Positions 35,591 through 47,510 of a DNA stretch of 64,000 nucleotides are shown here, piece after piece. A model generated the notes under the pieces. That model was not told where the DNA came from. It searched no databases and saw only the letters and a list, made by a program, of their open reading frames with translations. A program made the position numbers and the translations under genes. How positions within the stretch are numbered: position 1 is the stretch's first letter; the number at the start of each line of letters is the position of its first letter. This stretch comes from Ctenosaura bakeri (Eukaryota; Chordata; Lepidosauria; Squamata; Iguanidae): assembly GCA_948474755.1 (NCBI GenBank), contig CAOLHI010004223.1:1-64000 (forward strand), given 5' to 3'.

Positions 35591-36410
35591 TAGAATCATA
35601 GAATCATAGAGTTGGGAGAGACTCCAGAGGCCATCCAGTCCCACCCCTTGCTATGCAGGAATTCACTTCAAAATATTCCCAACAGATGGCCGTCCAGCCT
35701 CTGCTTAAAAACCTCCAAAGAAGGAAGATATTCCACCACATTCCGAGGCAGCATATTCCACTGCCCGACAGCTCTGACCATCAGGAAATTCTTCCTGGGG
35801 GTCAAGTAGAATCTCCTTTCCTGCAGCTTGAATCTATTGCTCCTTGTCCTGGTCTCTGGAGTGGCAGAAGAACAAGCCCGCTCCCTCCTCAACATGACAT
35901 CCCTTCAAATATTTAAACATGGTTATCATGTCCCCTCTTAACCTTCTCTTCTGCAGACTAAACACCCCTAAGCTCCCTAAGCCATTCCTCATAAGGCAAG
36001 GCTTCCAGATTCTTCACCATTTTGCTCACCCTCCTCTGGACATGTTCCAGCTTGTCAATATCCTTCTTGCATTGAGGTGCCCAGAATTGGACACAGTATT
36101 CCAGATGAGGCCTAACCAATGCAGAATAGAATGGTACCATTACCTCTCTTGATCTAGACACCATACTCCTATTGATGCAACCAAGAATCATGTTGGCTTT
36201 CTTGGCTGCCTCATTACACTGCTGCCTCATGTTCAGCTTGTGATCTACCAAGACTCCTAGATCTCTTTCACACGTACTGCTATCCAGCCACGTGTGCCCA
36301 ATCCTATATTTGTGCATTCCATTTTTTATGCCTAAGTATAAGACCTTACATTTCTCTCTGTTGAAATTCACTTTGTTACTTTGGTCTAGCTCTGCTTTGC
36401 ATATTATGTT
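35591..36410 (-). mobile_element. CR1 LINE 3' end, 5'-truncated, frameshifted
   Basis: On the minus strand, 36410-35958 encodes the C-terminal part of a CR1-type reverse transcriptase/ORF2 (residue blocks ERDLGVLVDHKLNM, MVPFYSALVRPHLEYCVQFW and LEHVQRRVSKMVKNLE). Similarity continues in another frame through 35895-35668 (VGQWNMLPRNVVEYLPSLEV), so there is at least one frameshift. The element ends at 35591 with the tandem ATTCTATG-type terminus typical of CR1. It is a dead retrotransposon fragment. Confidence 0.93.
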
Positions 36411-36652
36411 TATAGGTGCAACTAAGATGCTTGAGGTGTGCATCTAAATCATGTGTCTTATCAAATGAACCACAGTTGTATACCACCTAGAGACTGAGGA
36501 CCAGCTGCAGCACTATTGAAAGTATGTTTAGTGTATGTACATATATTGAAAGTACATTTGGTATACCCACAGTTCTTGATCCGTAATATATGAAGTAGCT
36601 TCTCAAAAGAGGCCCTCTTTTGAATGCACTTGTTAGTCTCTTGGGCCTCACA

Positions 36653-36740
36653 GGCCCCTCCCAAAACTGCAAACCCCAGGATTCCATAGGATGTTGAAAG
36701 TAGAATAATAACACTATAACAGTCTAGTGTGGATATGGCC
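36653..36740. mobile_element. Palindromic MITE family A, single (right) arm
   Basis: Starts at the palindrome centre (CCCCTCCCAAAACTGC) and ends TGTGGATATGGCC. Same architecture as 23068-23153. Confidence 0.84.
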
Positions 36741-36949
36741 CAATTACATTTCAAGGGCCACACTTAGAGTTGCCAGATGGAAACTGGTGAGGGCCCCTGT
36801 GTCTTTAAAGTCTGTTTAAAAGAAGGGATTTCAATAGGTGTTGCTTGCTATGCAATGAGATAATGAGCAATACCTGTTGAAATTCCTTCTTGTATGCAAA
36901 CATTAAAGATACAAGTCCTTCTCCAGTTTTTTTCTGTCTAAATGAGCCC

Positions 36950-37170
36950 CTCAGTCTGTAACTGGGACAGAGTCCTAGTTCAATTCCTTCTCATTACCTC
37001 TCTGTCTGCTGATCCTCCATTGTCTTACTTTTTCTTCAACTTTTAAAATGTCCCACTTTCTCTCGCTCCTCCTCCCACTTTCTCTGTTTGTCTGCAGATT
37101 TACTTCAGTTGCTGAAAACTGAGTTCAAAGTGCAAAAGTAGTTTGCACTCAATTAACTCAGCATGCATGC
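36950..37170 (-). repeat. Unclassified interspersed repeat, copy 4 (inverted)
   Basis: The reverse complement matches the central part of the repeat at 3893-4262 (CCCACTTTCTCTC, TTGCTGAAAACTGA, AGTTTGCACTCAATTAACTC). Confidence 0.65.
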
Positions 37171-37363
37171 TATCACTTATTTCAAAGACAGGCATGGGAG
37201 GGTGTTGGTGGAATGCGTGGAAAAGCTAAAACACATATCTATGGGTGGCTTTCTACCATTGTCTGGAAAAAAACAAATTTGGGGGCAGGAAGAGGCTCCA
37301 GGGATTCAAAGAGACTACCAAGGGGCTTTGGGTCCCACAAAAGTGGGGTCTGGGTCTTCACAT

Positions 37364-37814
37364 TGTGAGTGGAGTAAAACCAAACACAGGAAGTCCTAGC
37401 CCCCTCCCATGTATTCTAGCCCCCTCCCATGTCTGCCATGTCACATGACTACCTCACTATACTGTGGGTGGAAAAAAACCAGCCGCCATTACATATTAGC
37501 AGGAGGTCACATACCACAAGGGGTCCCAGCCCCTTCCTCAACTGTGGCACTTCCTCATTGGTGGAAAATGTTGAAGTGGGAGTGTATGTTGCTACCTGCA
37601 TATAAAGTCTGGTCAGGCCTCCATGCTTTGTTGCGATCTGATCTCTTGATCGCCACCCAGCTGCAGCTGTTTGTATTTTTGTATTTTTGTATTTTTGTAT
37701 TTTTGTACTGAATAAACCTGGCCTACGGGCCCAGCCTTTTGGACCAAGAAACGTCTTGTTCATTTGCCTGTTTCTCAGAAAAAGCTGGCTCTCCCTAGGG
37801 TGCTGGAGGTGACA
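37364..37814 (+). repeat. 5' LTR
   Basis: Contains a TATAAA box (37601-37606), a polyadenylation signal AATAAA (37711-37716) and four tandem GTATTTTT units between them (about 37673-37707). The U3-R-U5 order fits a plus-strand element. Open frames on both strands here are incidental and recur identically in the other LTR. Confidence 0.92.
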
Positions 37815-37819
37815 GTTTT

Positions 37820-37837
37820 TGGCACCCAACGTGGGGC
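37820..37837 (+). other. Primer binding site, tRNA-Lys type
   Basis: TGGCACCCAACGTGGGGC lies five bases after the LTR. From general knowledge the sequence complementary to the tRNA-Lys1,2 3' end has G rather than A at the fifth position, so there is one mismatch. Confidence 0.85.
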
Positions 37838-40800
37838 TCGTGAGAAGCGGGCAGGGGTGAGGAGCACCCAAATTAGTCCCTCTGCCCAGGGGAACAGACG
37901 GGGAGGCCCCCTCTGAAAACCGTCTGATTTTGGGGGCAGACATCGAATTTTTCATGTCAAGGCGCCAACGTCCCTTTGAGACGTGACAGGAATTTTCGCA
38001 GTACGCTCCCTGATCAGCGGCAACAGAGGTTCTACCTTCCTGATCCAAAAGGCTTTGGAATCTGAGTAGGGTGAGGTCTGGAACAATTGGACGCCTCTGG
38101 AACATGCCTCTGATTCACCTCACCCCCTGGTAAGCCTCCGAAATTGATTAGGGTGAGATCTGGAATTATCAGAAGCCTCTGATACATCTCACCCTCTGGA
38201 AAAGTCCCAAAAACTTTTTAAAGGGACCGCCCTAGATAGGTACCTTTGGGCTTGAAATTAGTTTTGAGAATTCTCTTGTTGCTCTGTGGCTGCGTGTGAA
38301 TGGGGAGCTCCAACTGTCTGTTGATGAATTTGCGTTCTCTGTGTGTGTGTGTTGCGTTCATTTTGTGCCTGGAGTGAGAAATGTCTGTGCATTTGTGTTC
38401 CCTGTAGTTTTATTTTTTTAATTAGTGCCCTCAGTCCAAGGAATTCCCTGGGTGAGGGCAGGCATGGCTGCAACAGATTCTTGCAGCATGTCCCAGGGCT
38501 GCAGTCAGGCAGTTTGGCTGTTTGCCCTGAGATTCCTCTGCCTGAGCTCCTGCCTTCATCTTCAAACTGATCCTTTTACATTTTGCGACTTTTATGGTTT
38601 TCCCCAGGGATAAAATCTGGTACTGGGATTGATTTATGAAATGTGTCTGTGCTGGGAGCGCCCAGCTTCTTGTAATCAATAAGAAAGGATATGGTATATT
38701 ATGTTTATTGAACAGGGAATTTCTGCCTGCATCTAATGCCCAGAAATTTGAATCAGATTCAATGAAATGTTAAGAATGTATCTCTTCCTGTGATATTCTT
38801 TTAGCCTGTTTCTCTATTTGCTAAACATTAACAGGTTACATTACGTATTGGAATTGGGGTTTCTTTCTTTCTTGCACTTTCCCAAAGGGAATGAGGGGCG
38901 TTTTCCTTGCTCAGCACTTCTGCCAAGGGTTATCCAGCATGAAAAAAAAAACTCTTTTATATGGAAGAAAAGTGCTGGACTTGTGTTAAACATTCATCTG
39001 TGCAAAATCTCTTGACTGCATCTCTCCTTTTCTTAAATAAGACATATTTTATTTCAACAATTAAGTGTGTACTGCCCTTATGTTCTGATTTGTTTCATTT
39101 TTTTTAAGGAACTCTTTCATTCCATTTCCTGCCACTGAATTACAGCAGGAAGAACATAAATCTGTTGTTAATCTCTGCATTGTTTACGAAACATGTTTTC
39201 TTTAACCAGAAATCCCAGGCCATCAAGATAGCCTTTTCTCTCTGTTGTCTCCTCCAAGGAGAACAAAGAAGGCGTGAATTTGTTCAAGATCAGCAATTGT
39301 GTGACTGAGAATGAGCCAGTTTTCATTTCTCTGCAGGAACTTGGGGATTTTCTTTGGGAGTGGTTCTGGGGTGATTTTTGTGCAAGCATATAATTTTTCT
39401 TTTTTTCCCTCTTTATTTTCACAAATTGGCTCTTGCATTTGTAGCTCAGGAAGCCCAGAGTAGACTGGCCACTGAAGAAGAAGAACATGCCAATCCACCA
39501 CATGTTAGCCAGCCAGAACAACATGTTAGCCATAAGGATTGCAATAGGGAAGTTGCAGAAAAGGAAACTGTTCTTTTTCAAAATCTGTTCTTTCCCAAGT
39601 TTCTAGTCCTCAAGGAAACATTCAATTGTTAAGCTGCAGATCTCTTTTGTCTCTTGAGCATTTGCATAACAATGGGGCCAGACCATGACTCTTCAACAGC
39701 TCACTTTTTTAAAAAAATCTCTTGGTTTGAGAAGGTGGGGGTCTTGAGACAAACCTCTTTTTAAACTTCATCCAAAATTTAGTAATTGCCAGCCAATTAA
39801 CAACGTTTGTTTCAGCCAGAAACAACCTTTTTGCTAACCACTGCAAGATTAATACTTTTCTTTTATGCGATTTTAATTTCGGCATTCCAAATTGTGCCAG
39901 TGGTCTACACTGCAGGGATGGTGCATCGGCTGAGTTAATAGATACTAACATGCCAAATATAGTTCAATATAACTAAATCTCATGCATGATTGCTGCTTTG
40001 TATTGTTGTTGGTTTTCAAAGTTTTCATGTTGAAAGATTTGAAAAGGGCACTCTGCCAAGTAGTGCTCCTTGATTTTTCTCTCCAGCATTTACCTGCACT
40101 GGCCAGATACACCCCACCATTGCTGTTTTGTTTTCTTGTTGTTGTTTTTGTTCCTTATCAGGGACATATCAACAGCCTGCATGGCAAGACGCCCCCTCAG
40201 TCTCGCGGAGGGGGTGCTATTAAACTGTTCCTTGAGTTTTCCTTTTAAATGCAGGTACCCTGATTTAGTTGTGAGAAATGGAATATATTTTGGCTTCTGC
40301 AATATTATTAACAAGTATTACTAACATATGTATTGGCTTATAGATTGTGGCACATTTTGGATATATTTACACACATATATGTTTTAGTGTTTGGGCTTTT
40401 GAAATAGTCTTGAGGGGCATAAATTTTAGAGGCTGGCAGCTTGGAGCCATAAGACCTTGAAGAAACGGGAACCAGGCGCCCGTGTCTGCAGAAACGTTTT
40501 TTTTGGTTTTTTTTTTTTTTTTTAATGCTTGATGCTTCAGCCGATCCTGTGTTAAATTGTTTCATGAGTGTTATCAGTTATCTCTCACAAGTTAACTCTC
40601 TGGCGGCAGCACTGATCCAAAGTAGTTGTACTCCTTGTTCACTCACATTGTGATTTCACTTTAGTGAATTGCTAAACACACCAGGAAATGGCTTTTGCAT
40701 CCAATTTTTCATCCCTTTGTAATAGCACCTTGCTTTACTACTCCTCTTTGCAGGAATTTTAACCAAGAATGGTTCTGCATAACTGTGAATACTCATGGCC

Positions 40801-42930
40801 CCTCTTTTTGTATCTTAAAGCATCTTGACTACACTTTGATACCAGAGGGGGGTGGAAACCCTCCTGGATAGGTTTCCTCCTGCTTTTATTACAGAAGATT
40901 TTTCCTTTTGGATACTTGAAGAGGGTTAAGCCCCAAACCTGAAAATAACAACAACATCTTAAATGTATTTTTACTTCAATGTTTTTAATGTTCCAGAAAC
41001 TTTTGCCTATGGACTGTGTATTTGAATTTGTAATGCTATCATTCAATTGCCTTCATTCAAGTTTTTGATTGCTGATGTATTTCTTTGTAATTGTTGTTAT
41101 ATGAGGTATTCTTTTAGTAATTTCCGCTTCAGTTGTTATGAGTGTACTGGATGTGGGATGTTATGCTTTCTGCCTTCCCCCCCCCTTTTTCTCTCTCTTT
41201 CCTTTTTAGGTATTTTTAGTGTGATGTTACGAGATTTATAGAAATGTGGTAGAATTTGAACTCAGAACCCACAGGTTTGCCTACTTGTATTGATTTTCAA
41301 CTGATCTTTGTTATTTTTCTGAATTGTTTGCATATTGCTAATGTAAACTTGAGCACAACCCCACTCTCTTTGTGTCTGGGGGATGATGTGCTTTGTTGTT
41401 TTTATCTGCCTACAGATATCATTATTAAAAAGACATCATATCATAGAATAGAAATTTCTGTTAGATAGACCAAAGAAGATCTTGTATGCCAGAGAATACT
41501 GTCAATTAATTGCTGATTTCTCTTACATGCTGTTGCATCTAAGAAGATCAATTGTTGATTTCATGTATCTACTGCTGTACCTATGTGAAGTGCATAACTA
41601 GTTTCATATATCCATTATGTGTACATTATAGTAATAATTCTCTTTCTAAAAGCCCTCTATACTAGCAATATCCTTTTCTTGTTGGGATTATGCTACAGTC
41701 CTGATCTACTGCCCTCCCACATTTTTCATGGAACTGTTTCGCCTTTCTGATTGCTTTCATTCACAAAAGCCTGCTTTTGAATTACAGCATTTCAGGGTTC
41801 CTCTGTTTTGCAGTTGTTGCATTGCATTCACGTCAATGGGAATTCATCCAGTGAACATCGTCCATTGTGAGTGCATGTGTCCATTATTGATATGTTTGCC
41901 AATAAGTTGTTACTGTGGTTCAGACCTGAGCACTGATAGCACTAGATATCTCTTTTGATATCAAATAATTTGACCTTTTGCTGGCACACCTGGCATATGC
42001 ATTTGCAGGGGGTCCCCAAGACGCAGGTTCCCAAGGAAGCAGCCGATAAGAACAGAGATTTCTCCTCTTAGGCGGGCATTCCAAAAAGCCTTGGTCAATT
42101 GCTCTGGGACCTGGCTTGCAGATGCATCAGATGCATTTTATTTTACAATGATGCTGGATTTGCGCCAATAAACAGCAAGGCCGTGATAAGTGCTGCACAT
42201 GGATAGCAGCAGTTCAGATCCGCCTTTGTCCAGCCTGAAATTTGCTCTGTTCTTAATGTCTCCTGGTCTGGCCCTCAGGCACAATTTTTGCTATAAAACA
42301 AACAAAACAAACAAAAACACCCTGATTTTGAGAGTTCACTGGCTGAATTTCAAATTTTATCCCGCCTTGCTGGAATTTGCTTTGTTCTCACCGGACCAAA
42401 ATTTCCCTAGCCAACTCTGTCTGGGAAGCCTGAGGGGGGAGGTTGAAATGGAAGATGCATTGTTATAAAAATCTATTTGTTCTGTGGCCCCTGCTCGCTC
42501 TTTATCCTTACAGGAAGGACCCCAGCGGCAGACTCAAGCTGCTATTTAGAAGGAATGCGCCAGATATCTGATCTTTTAGGGACATTGGTTCTCATTGGTC
42601 ACTCCGGAGGCTGACCTGAGACTTCAGTATTGGATTTTGAACTGTGCCTGTTAACCACTGGAAGTAATTTCAGCACTGGCTACATCGACAGTAGATTAGG
42701 ATTGATTGCACTGAAACTAAACAGGGTTGGGCCTGGTCAGCTCTTGGATGAGTGAAAAGTATTTTTGTCTTGTTTAACTCTGAGTTTCTGTTGTCTATCG
42801 CAATGTATGCCAATCATTCGTAATATACTACCCAATGATAAGCCTGTTGATCTACCTCGAAGGGTCAATGTTACTAGAGAGTCTCAAATTCTACTCCAGG
42901 GATATGGGATGGGGCTGGTACTTCCTGTGT
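37838..42930 (+). other. Non-coding interior of the LTR retroelement
   Basis: The leader contains two imperfect direct repeats of about 82 bp (38068 and 38150), each with a GGGTGAG...CTCACCC inverted pair. Further on there are only short frames on either strand. Acceptor-like pyrimidine tracts end in AG near 41208 and 42514. A 40-bp segment at 42713-42752 resembles 5S rRNA (AACTAAACAGGGTTGGGCCT). I cannot identify the origin of the remaining sequence. It may be host-derived. Confidence 0.7.
42713..42752 (+). repeat. 5S rRNA-like fragment inside the retroelement
   Basis: The segment follows the 5S rRNA internal promoter region (AACTAAACAGGGTTGGGCCT then TCTTGGATGAG). It probably derives from a 5S-headed SINE that entered the element before its last transposition. 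Confidence 0.55.
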
Positions 42931-42942
42931 GAGGGGGGAAAC
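42931..42942 (+). other. Polypurine tract
   Basis: GAGGGGGGAAAC lies immediately before the TG of the 3' LTR, the expected site of plus-strand priming. Confidence 0.82.
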
Positions 42943-43393
42943 TGTGAGTGGAGTAAAACCAAACACAGGAAGTCCTAGCCCCCTCCCATGTATTCTAGCC
43001 CCCTCCCATGTCTGCCATGTCACATGACTACCTCACTATACTGTGGGTGGAAAAAAACCAGCCGCCATTACATATTAGCAGGAGGTCACATACCACAAGG
43101 GGTCCCAGCCCCTTCCTCAACTGTGGCACTTCCTCATTGGTGGAAAATGTTGAAGTGGGAGTGTATGTTGCTACCTGCATATAAAGTCTGGTCAGGCCTC
43201 CATGCTTTGTTGCGATCTGATCTCTTGATCGCCACCCAGCTGCAGCTGTTTGTATTTTTGTATTTTTGTATTTTTGTATTTTTGTACTGAATAAACCTGG
43301 CCTACGGGCCCAGCCTTTTGGACCAAGAAACGTCTTGTTCATTTGCCTGTTTCTCAGAAAAAGCTGGCTCTCCCTAGGGTGCTGGAGGTGACA
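42943..43393 (+). repeat. 3' LTR
   Basis: Same length as the 5' LTR, with no difference found by eye. TATAAA is at 43180-43185 and AATAAA at 43290-43295. Its promoter points downstream, toward ADAMTS15. Confidence 0.92.
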
Positions 43394-43397
43394 ACAT

Positions 43398-45550
43398 GGT
43401 CCATGCTTTCTGAAGCTCCCACCTTTCTGTAAATAGTTGGCTTGGGGAGAAAGAAGAATGCACTTGTTACTCTCTTGGGCTAGGATCCAGTTTGTGCCAC
43501 TTGAATGCAGGCAAGTGGAGTGTGCGTACAAAGCCAGCATTTCTTCAGTATTTTTGATCATTCTTAGTCTGTTTTTGACTTGGAACTCTTGAAAGAGTTT
43601 TATTAAAATAATGTTGTTGGTGTTATTGTTCTTGCTGCTTTCTACTTTAAAATGAGAAAGTAGACTGAAATCTCTTGGTTCCTTCTTTTATCTCCCTTTT
43701 TTTTTTTTAAAAAAAACACATTTTCAAAAGAGGTCAGACCCATTCTTTGTCCCAGGGAAATTTTGAATCCAATAGGAGTATGATTAAAAAATGAAAGGAA
43801 TTTGTTTTTATAAGTCATGTAATGATTTCCAGATTATGGCAAGGAAAAATTTGGAGATGAGCAGAATAGGGGATAAGACCCTGATTATGGAAAGGGATTT
43901 TATGTATTGTTTGCTGGTATCTTAGCTGTGTCTGATCCTTGCAAAATTTCATAAATTTCATAAAGTTAGGGGAGGTTCTGAAACAAATGGGTGTTAAGAA
44001 TAAAGACACATTCCAGACTTGTGGTACATTCAATGAGCAATATATCAGAGCTTGGAAAAGTTAAAATTTGGACTACAGCTCCCAGAATCCCCTGCCAGCA
44101 GGTCTACTGCATATTTTGGCTAGGGATTCTGGGATATGTAGTCTACAAAGTAACTTCTTCCAAGTCCTGCAATATACATGATATTGTTTGGCAGTCAATC
44201 CAGTAAAATTTTAATGGGCTGATTAATTTCCATAGTTTTGCTCAGTAAGTAAACTGATTCAAATGACTATTATACTGCCTCATAATGGGTGGCTGGTTGA
44301 TGATATGGAATGAAGAAAATGAACTAATAAGGCAGGAATGTTGTTTTAGTCATCTATATTGCCTTTCCCCCCCCCAGCTGAAATCAGATTTTGGTGGCAA
44401 AAGCGGCATTTTGCCACTGATGCCTGAATGATTCTCCAGCTGTGCCTCCCGTTCAAAAATAGAAACCCAATGCACACAATCAAAAGCGTTTGCTCAAAAA
44501 TTAAAAGTTCAGCACACAAGCTATATCTGATTCATGGTCCCAGTCCTTTCCTTTTTCACCTGATTCTTGGCAAAGGCCCATGGGTGGAAAACAATGAGGA
44601 ACAACAAACTATTGACAGACACTGCTAGAATGTGATCTCAAAGTATTGATCCAGAACTGCAGGATTTGGGGGTGGGAAATAGAAACTAGGTGCTTCTTGC
44701 AAAATCTGAATTATTTTTCAGTTCATTAGTGCCAGTTTGGAGGATGGGCTTTAATATGTTACCCAGTACAGCTCAGGGGCTGACTAATATACCAGTTTCA
44801 TTATCTCTCATGTTTGAAATTTTTTTTAAAAAATCTGATTTTTGTTGTATTCGGTTTATGAAGAAACTTTTGGTAAGCTCTTATCAAAAAGAAAACCAAA
44901 TGAAATCCTCTGCCCTCTGCAGCGACAAATTCATAGCTTATTCCCAATGTGGAAAATACCATATTGCACCTGCCTGCCAAACAGATGTTAAAGATGAGAA
45001 GCTCATTGGGAGAAAAAGAGGAGGCATTCCTAAACGTGTTTGAATGCATAAGAGCTAAGCACTCAGAACCCTGTTTTTAAATCTCTTTTCATCTTGTTAA
45101 TGAACAAATTTGTGAATTTTGGTAAAATCTTATTTTAAAATAATCAACAAAGAGAACCATATTCTTACTGATCCTTGCAATTTAAACATAAAGGGGTGAG
45201 GATTTTGCAGTCTTAATATGAAGAGAAAAGTCCATTTCCTTCTGGGTACAGATGAAGTTTTCCACAGTGACTACCGGTACTTTCTGTTGTCAAATGGTGG
45301 GAGGAATGAATCCACTCCTGGTTTTAGTCTGAACGTTAAACAAGAATTCTAAGGTGCTGAACCCAGTTGCTAAAATGGGTCTACCACTTTCAATTATTCC
45401 TTCAAACTGTGACTAAAATCTGGAATTTCTCATTCACTGCCCCATTAACACTATTGCTGGCAGCCAGTTGTGGTTTCCGACTCATAGAACATCCATACTA
45501 TTATGTTCAGCTTGGTTCTCCGAGTGGCAAGAAGCTCTAGGAATGCTTTA
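43398..45550. other. Intergenic spacer with one ACTACA-type palindrome
   Basis: 44050-44165 forms an inverted repeat with arms GGACTACAGCTCCCAGAATC and GATTCTGGGATATGTAGTC. No gene is recognised in the rest. Confidence 0.5.
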
Positions 45551-45983
45551 CAGTGGGCCTTCCACATTTGCTAGGGTTAGGGATGCAGGACGCAGATATC
45601 AAAATATATGTATATGTCTGTGGCCAAGGTATGGGAGGGAGAACACATAACCAGAGTCCTAACCAGATCCCGGAAAGGAGAGGGAAAGGGGTGAGTCTCT
45701 CTCCCACCTCCTTCCATCGGTGTGTGTGTGGGACTTCAAGAGAGGGTTTGTGGTGCTGAGAAATCAGACTGCGATCCGTCCTTAGCTGGCAAGGCAGTGG
45801 CTGGTGAAAGAGGAGGAAGACCAGAGGTGGGTTTTTAAAGGGCTGCAGGTCCTGATAGAAGCCACCAACAGGGAAGGTTCCCCTGGAAAAGAAGTGCCTG
45901 AGATGAGAAGGAGAAGGAGTTGGAGAAACTTGCAGATAATCAGATCTCTGAAAGTCAAACCAGCAAACGTGAAGGGCTGACTG
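45551..45983. mobile_element. Tigger/pogo-like non-autonomous DNA element
   Basis: Left end CAGTGGGCCTTCCACATTTG and right end CAAACGTGAAGGGCTGACTG, with TA on both sides (45549-45550 and 45984-45985). Subterminal GGGTTAGGGATGCAGGA matches the copy at 49336. Confidence 0.75.
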
Positions 45984-46460
45984 TACTTACTTGGATTTGG
46001 TTTCCTTCAGAAGGAGGCCACCAGAGTCTTAGGTATGTTTAAGGTCTTTCTCTTTTCCTGATGCCTTCTATGCTGCCAGGCAATGTGAATCATATCTTTT
46101 CATGATATGTCCAAAGTACAAGAGTCTCGGTTTAGTCATCTTGGCTTCTAGGAAGAGCTAAGGCTTGATTTGCCCTGGAAACTATTTATCTGTCTTTTTG
46201 ACAGTCCATGGTGCCCACAGAATTCCCCCTTTTTTTTTTTTTTTGGTTTAATATGTTAACTCTCCTTAGCAGCACATTTTACTGGATAATAGCCATGAAT
46301 TGCTCGAACACTTGAAATGCATCCTATTAAACACTGGACTGAATCCTGTTGGTTAGTCCCAGCTAGAACAAACCCACTGAATCAACTGCTGAAAGATAGG
46401 TCAGCACATAGGCAAAATCTTTTGATTCAATTGATCTACTTTAATTAGGACTATCAATGA

Positions 46461-46719
46461 GATGAGCCAGTGTGGTACAGTGATTTGAGCGTTGGACTAC
46501 AACTCTGGAAACAGAGTTCAAATCCCCACTCAGGCGTGGAAACCTACTGGGTGACTTTCAGCAAGTCACATTCTCTCAGCCTCAGAGGAAGGCAAAGACA
46601 AACTCCCCTCTGAGCAAATGTTGCCAAGAAAACCTTGTGATAGGTTTGCTTTAGGGTCACCATGAGTTGGAAATGACTTGATGGCACACAACAGCAGCAG
46701 CAATAACAAAACAACAACA
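46461..46719 (+). mobile_element. tRNA-derived SINE, full length
   Basis: Head GATGAGCCAGTGTGGTACAG, box-B-like AGAGTTCAAATCCCCACTC, CGTGGAAACCTACTGGGTGA, CTTTAGGGTCACCATGAG, tail GATGGCACACAACAGCAGC followed by a CAA-rich end. Confidence 0.9.
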
Positions 46720-47510
46720 AAAATCAAATGCGAGCTATTAAGTGTGAACATGTTACACTACCTGCCTGCTCTATGAGAACTTACAAAAATTATATTTGTG
46801 GATGGCAGATCCCAGAGTCCTCCGGCTAGCATGATCTCCAGAAGCTGGTGTTCCAAAAAAGCAACTTTCAAACTCAGTGATCTCACCGTGCCTTCTCTTC
46901 TCAGGAACTGCACCTCTCCTTTTTATAGCGTGCATACTTTGGTCTGAAGTGTGTCTTAACTTTACAATGCAATTAAAATGAGCTTTTCTTTCATGGAGTA
47001 CAACTGTTATCAGCTCCCTTTCAAGAGTCCGCCGTCCTACCGGATGGAGCTGCCCTATGTCATTATGTTCCAGTGCCCTGCCCTCAACAGTCTTTGCCCA
47101 GCCTTTGCCAAAAACTATCCAAGTGCCCACAAAGGGAAGGCATTTCCTATTGACTTAGCAATTAACTACTCACTCTTGACCTCCTTTATATTTCTGTACT
47201 TGAAATATAAATGCAAATAAAATAAAATATAAAAATAAAAACAATACAATAAAATAAATCAGGTGCAGGGGATGGAGGAAAGAGCCCTCTTGGGGGAGAT
47301 TGCCTATACACAAGGAGAAGGATAGGATCCATCTATATGTTGGTAAGGGGTTTTCAGAAGGCATATTGAATTTTGCAAGGAGTTCCAGCATGCATGAGTG
47401 ACCCTGTTCCTCCCCAGCTGCACATGACAGATTTATAAACATGAGAGAACTTTGCTACTTTGCTCAAAATATTTGTAGACTGCTTTTTTGGTGTACAAAG
47501 TGATAAAAGA
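46720..47510. other. Spacer, A-rich tract, no gene
   Basis: An AAATAAAATAAAATATAAAA-type A-rich run lies at about 47215-47260. Short frames around 46771-47442 carry no recognisable domain. Confidence 0.45.

Larger units (their letters stand above)
37364..43393 (+). mobile_element. Recent non-autonomous LTR retroelement (endogenous retrovirus-like)
   Basis: Two 451-bp LTRs (37364-37814 and 42943-43393) enclose a 5.13-kb interior. The copy is flanked by the direct repeat ACAT (37360-37363 and 43394-43397). The LTRs begin TGTGAG and end GTGACA, so they carry the usual TG...CA ends. By eye the LTRs are identical, which points to recent insertion. A tRNA-Lys-type primer site and a polypurine tract are in place. 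The interior has no open frame above about 137 codons in any reading and none resembles gag, protease, pol or env. Because the LTRs are undecayed, loss of coding sequence probably preceded this insertion, so the element would have been mobilised in trans. A 4-bp duplication is commoner in gammaretrovirus-like elements, whereas the Lys primer is commoner in betaretrovirus-like ones, so class is left open. Confidence 0.9.

Noticed and set aside
37449..38105. 218-codon minus-strand frame across the 5' LTR
   Set aside because: Antisense to the element. A related truncated frame occurs at the 3' LTR only because the LTRs are identical. No retroviral or cellular domain is visible.
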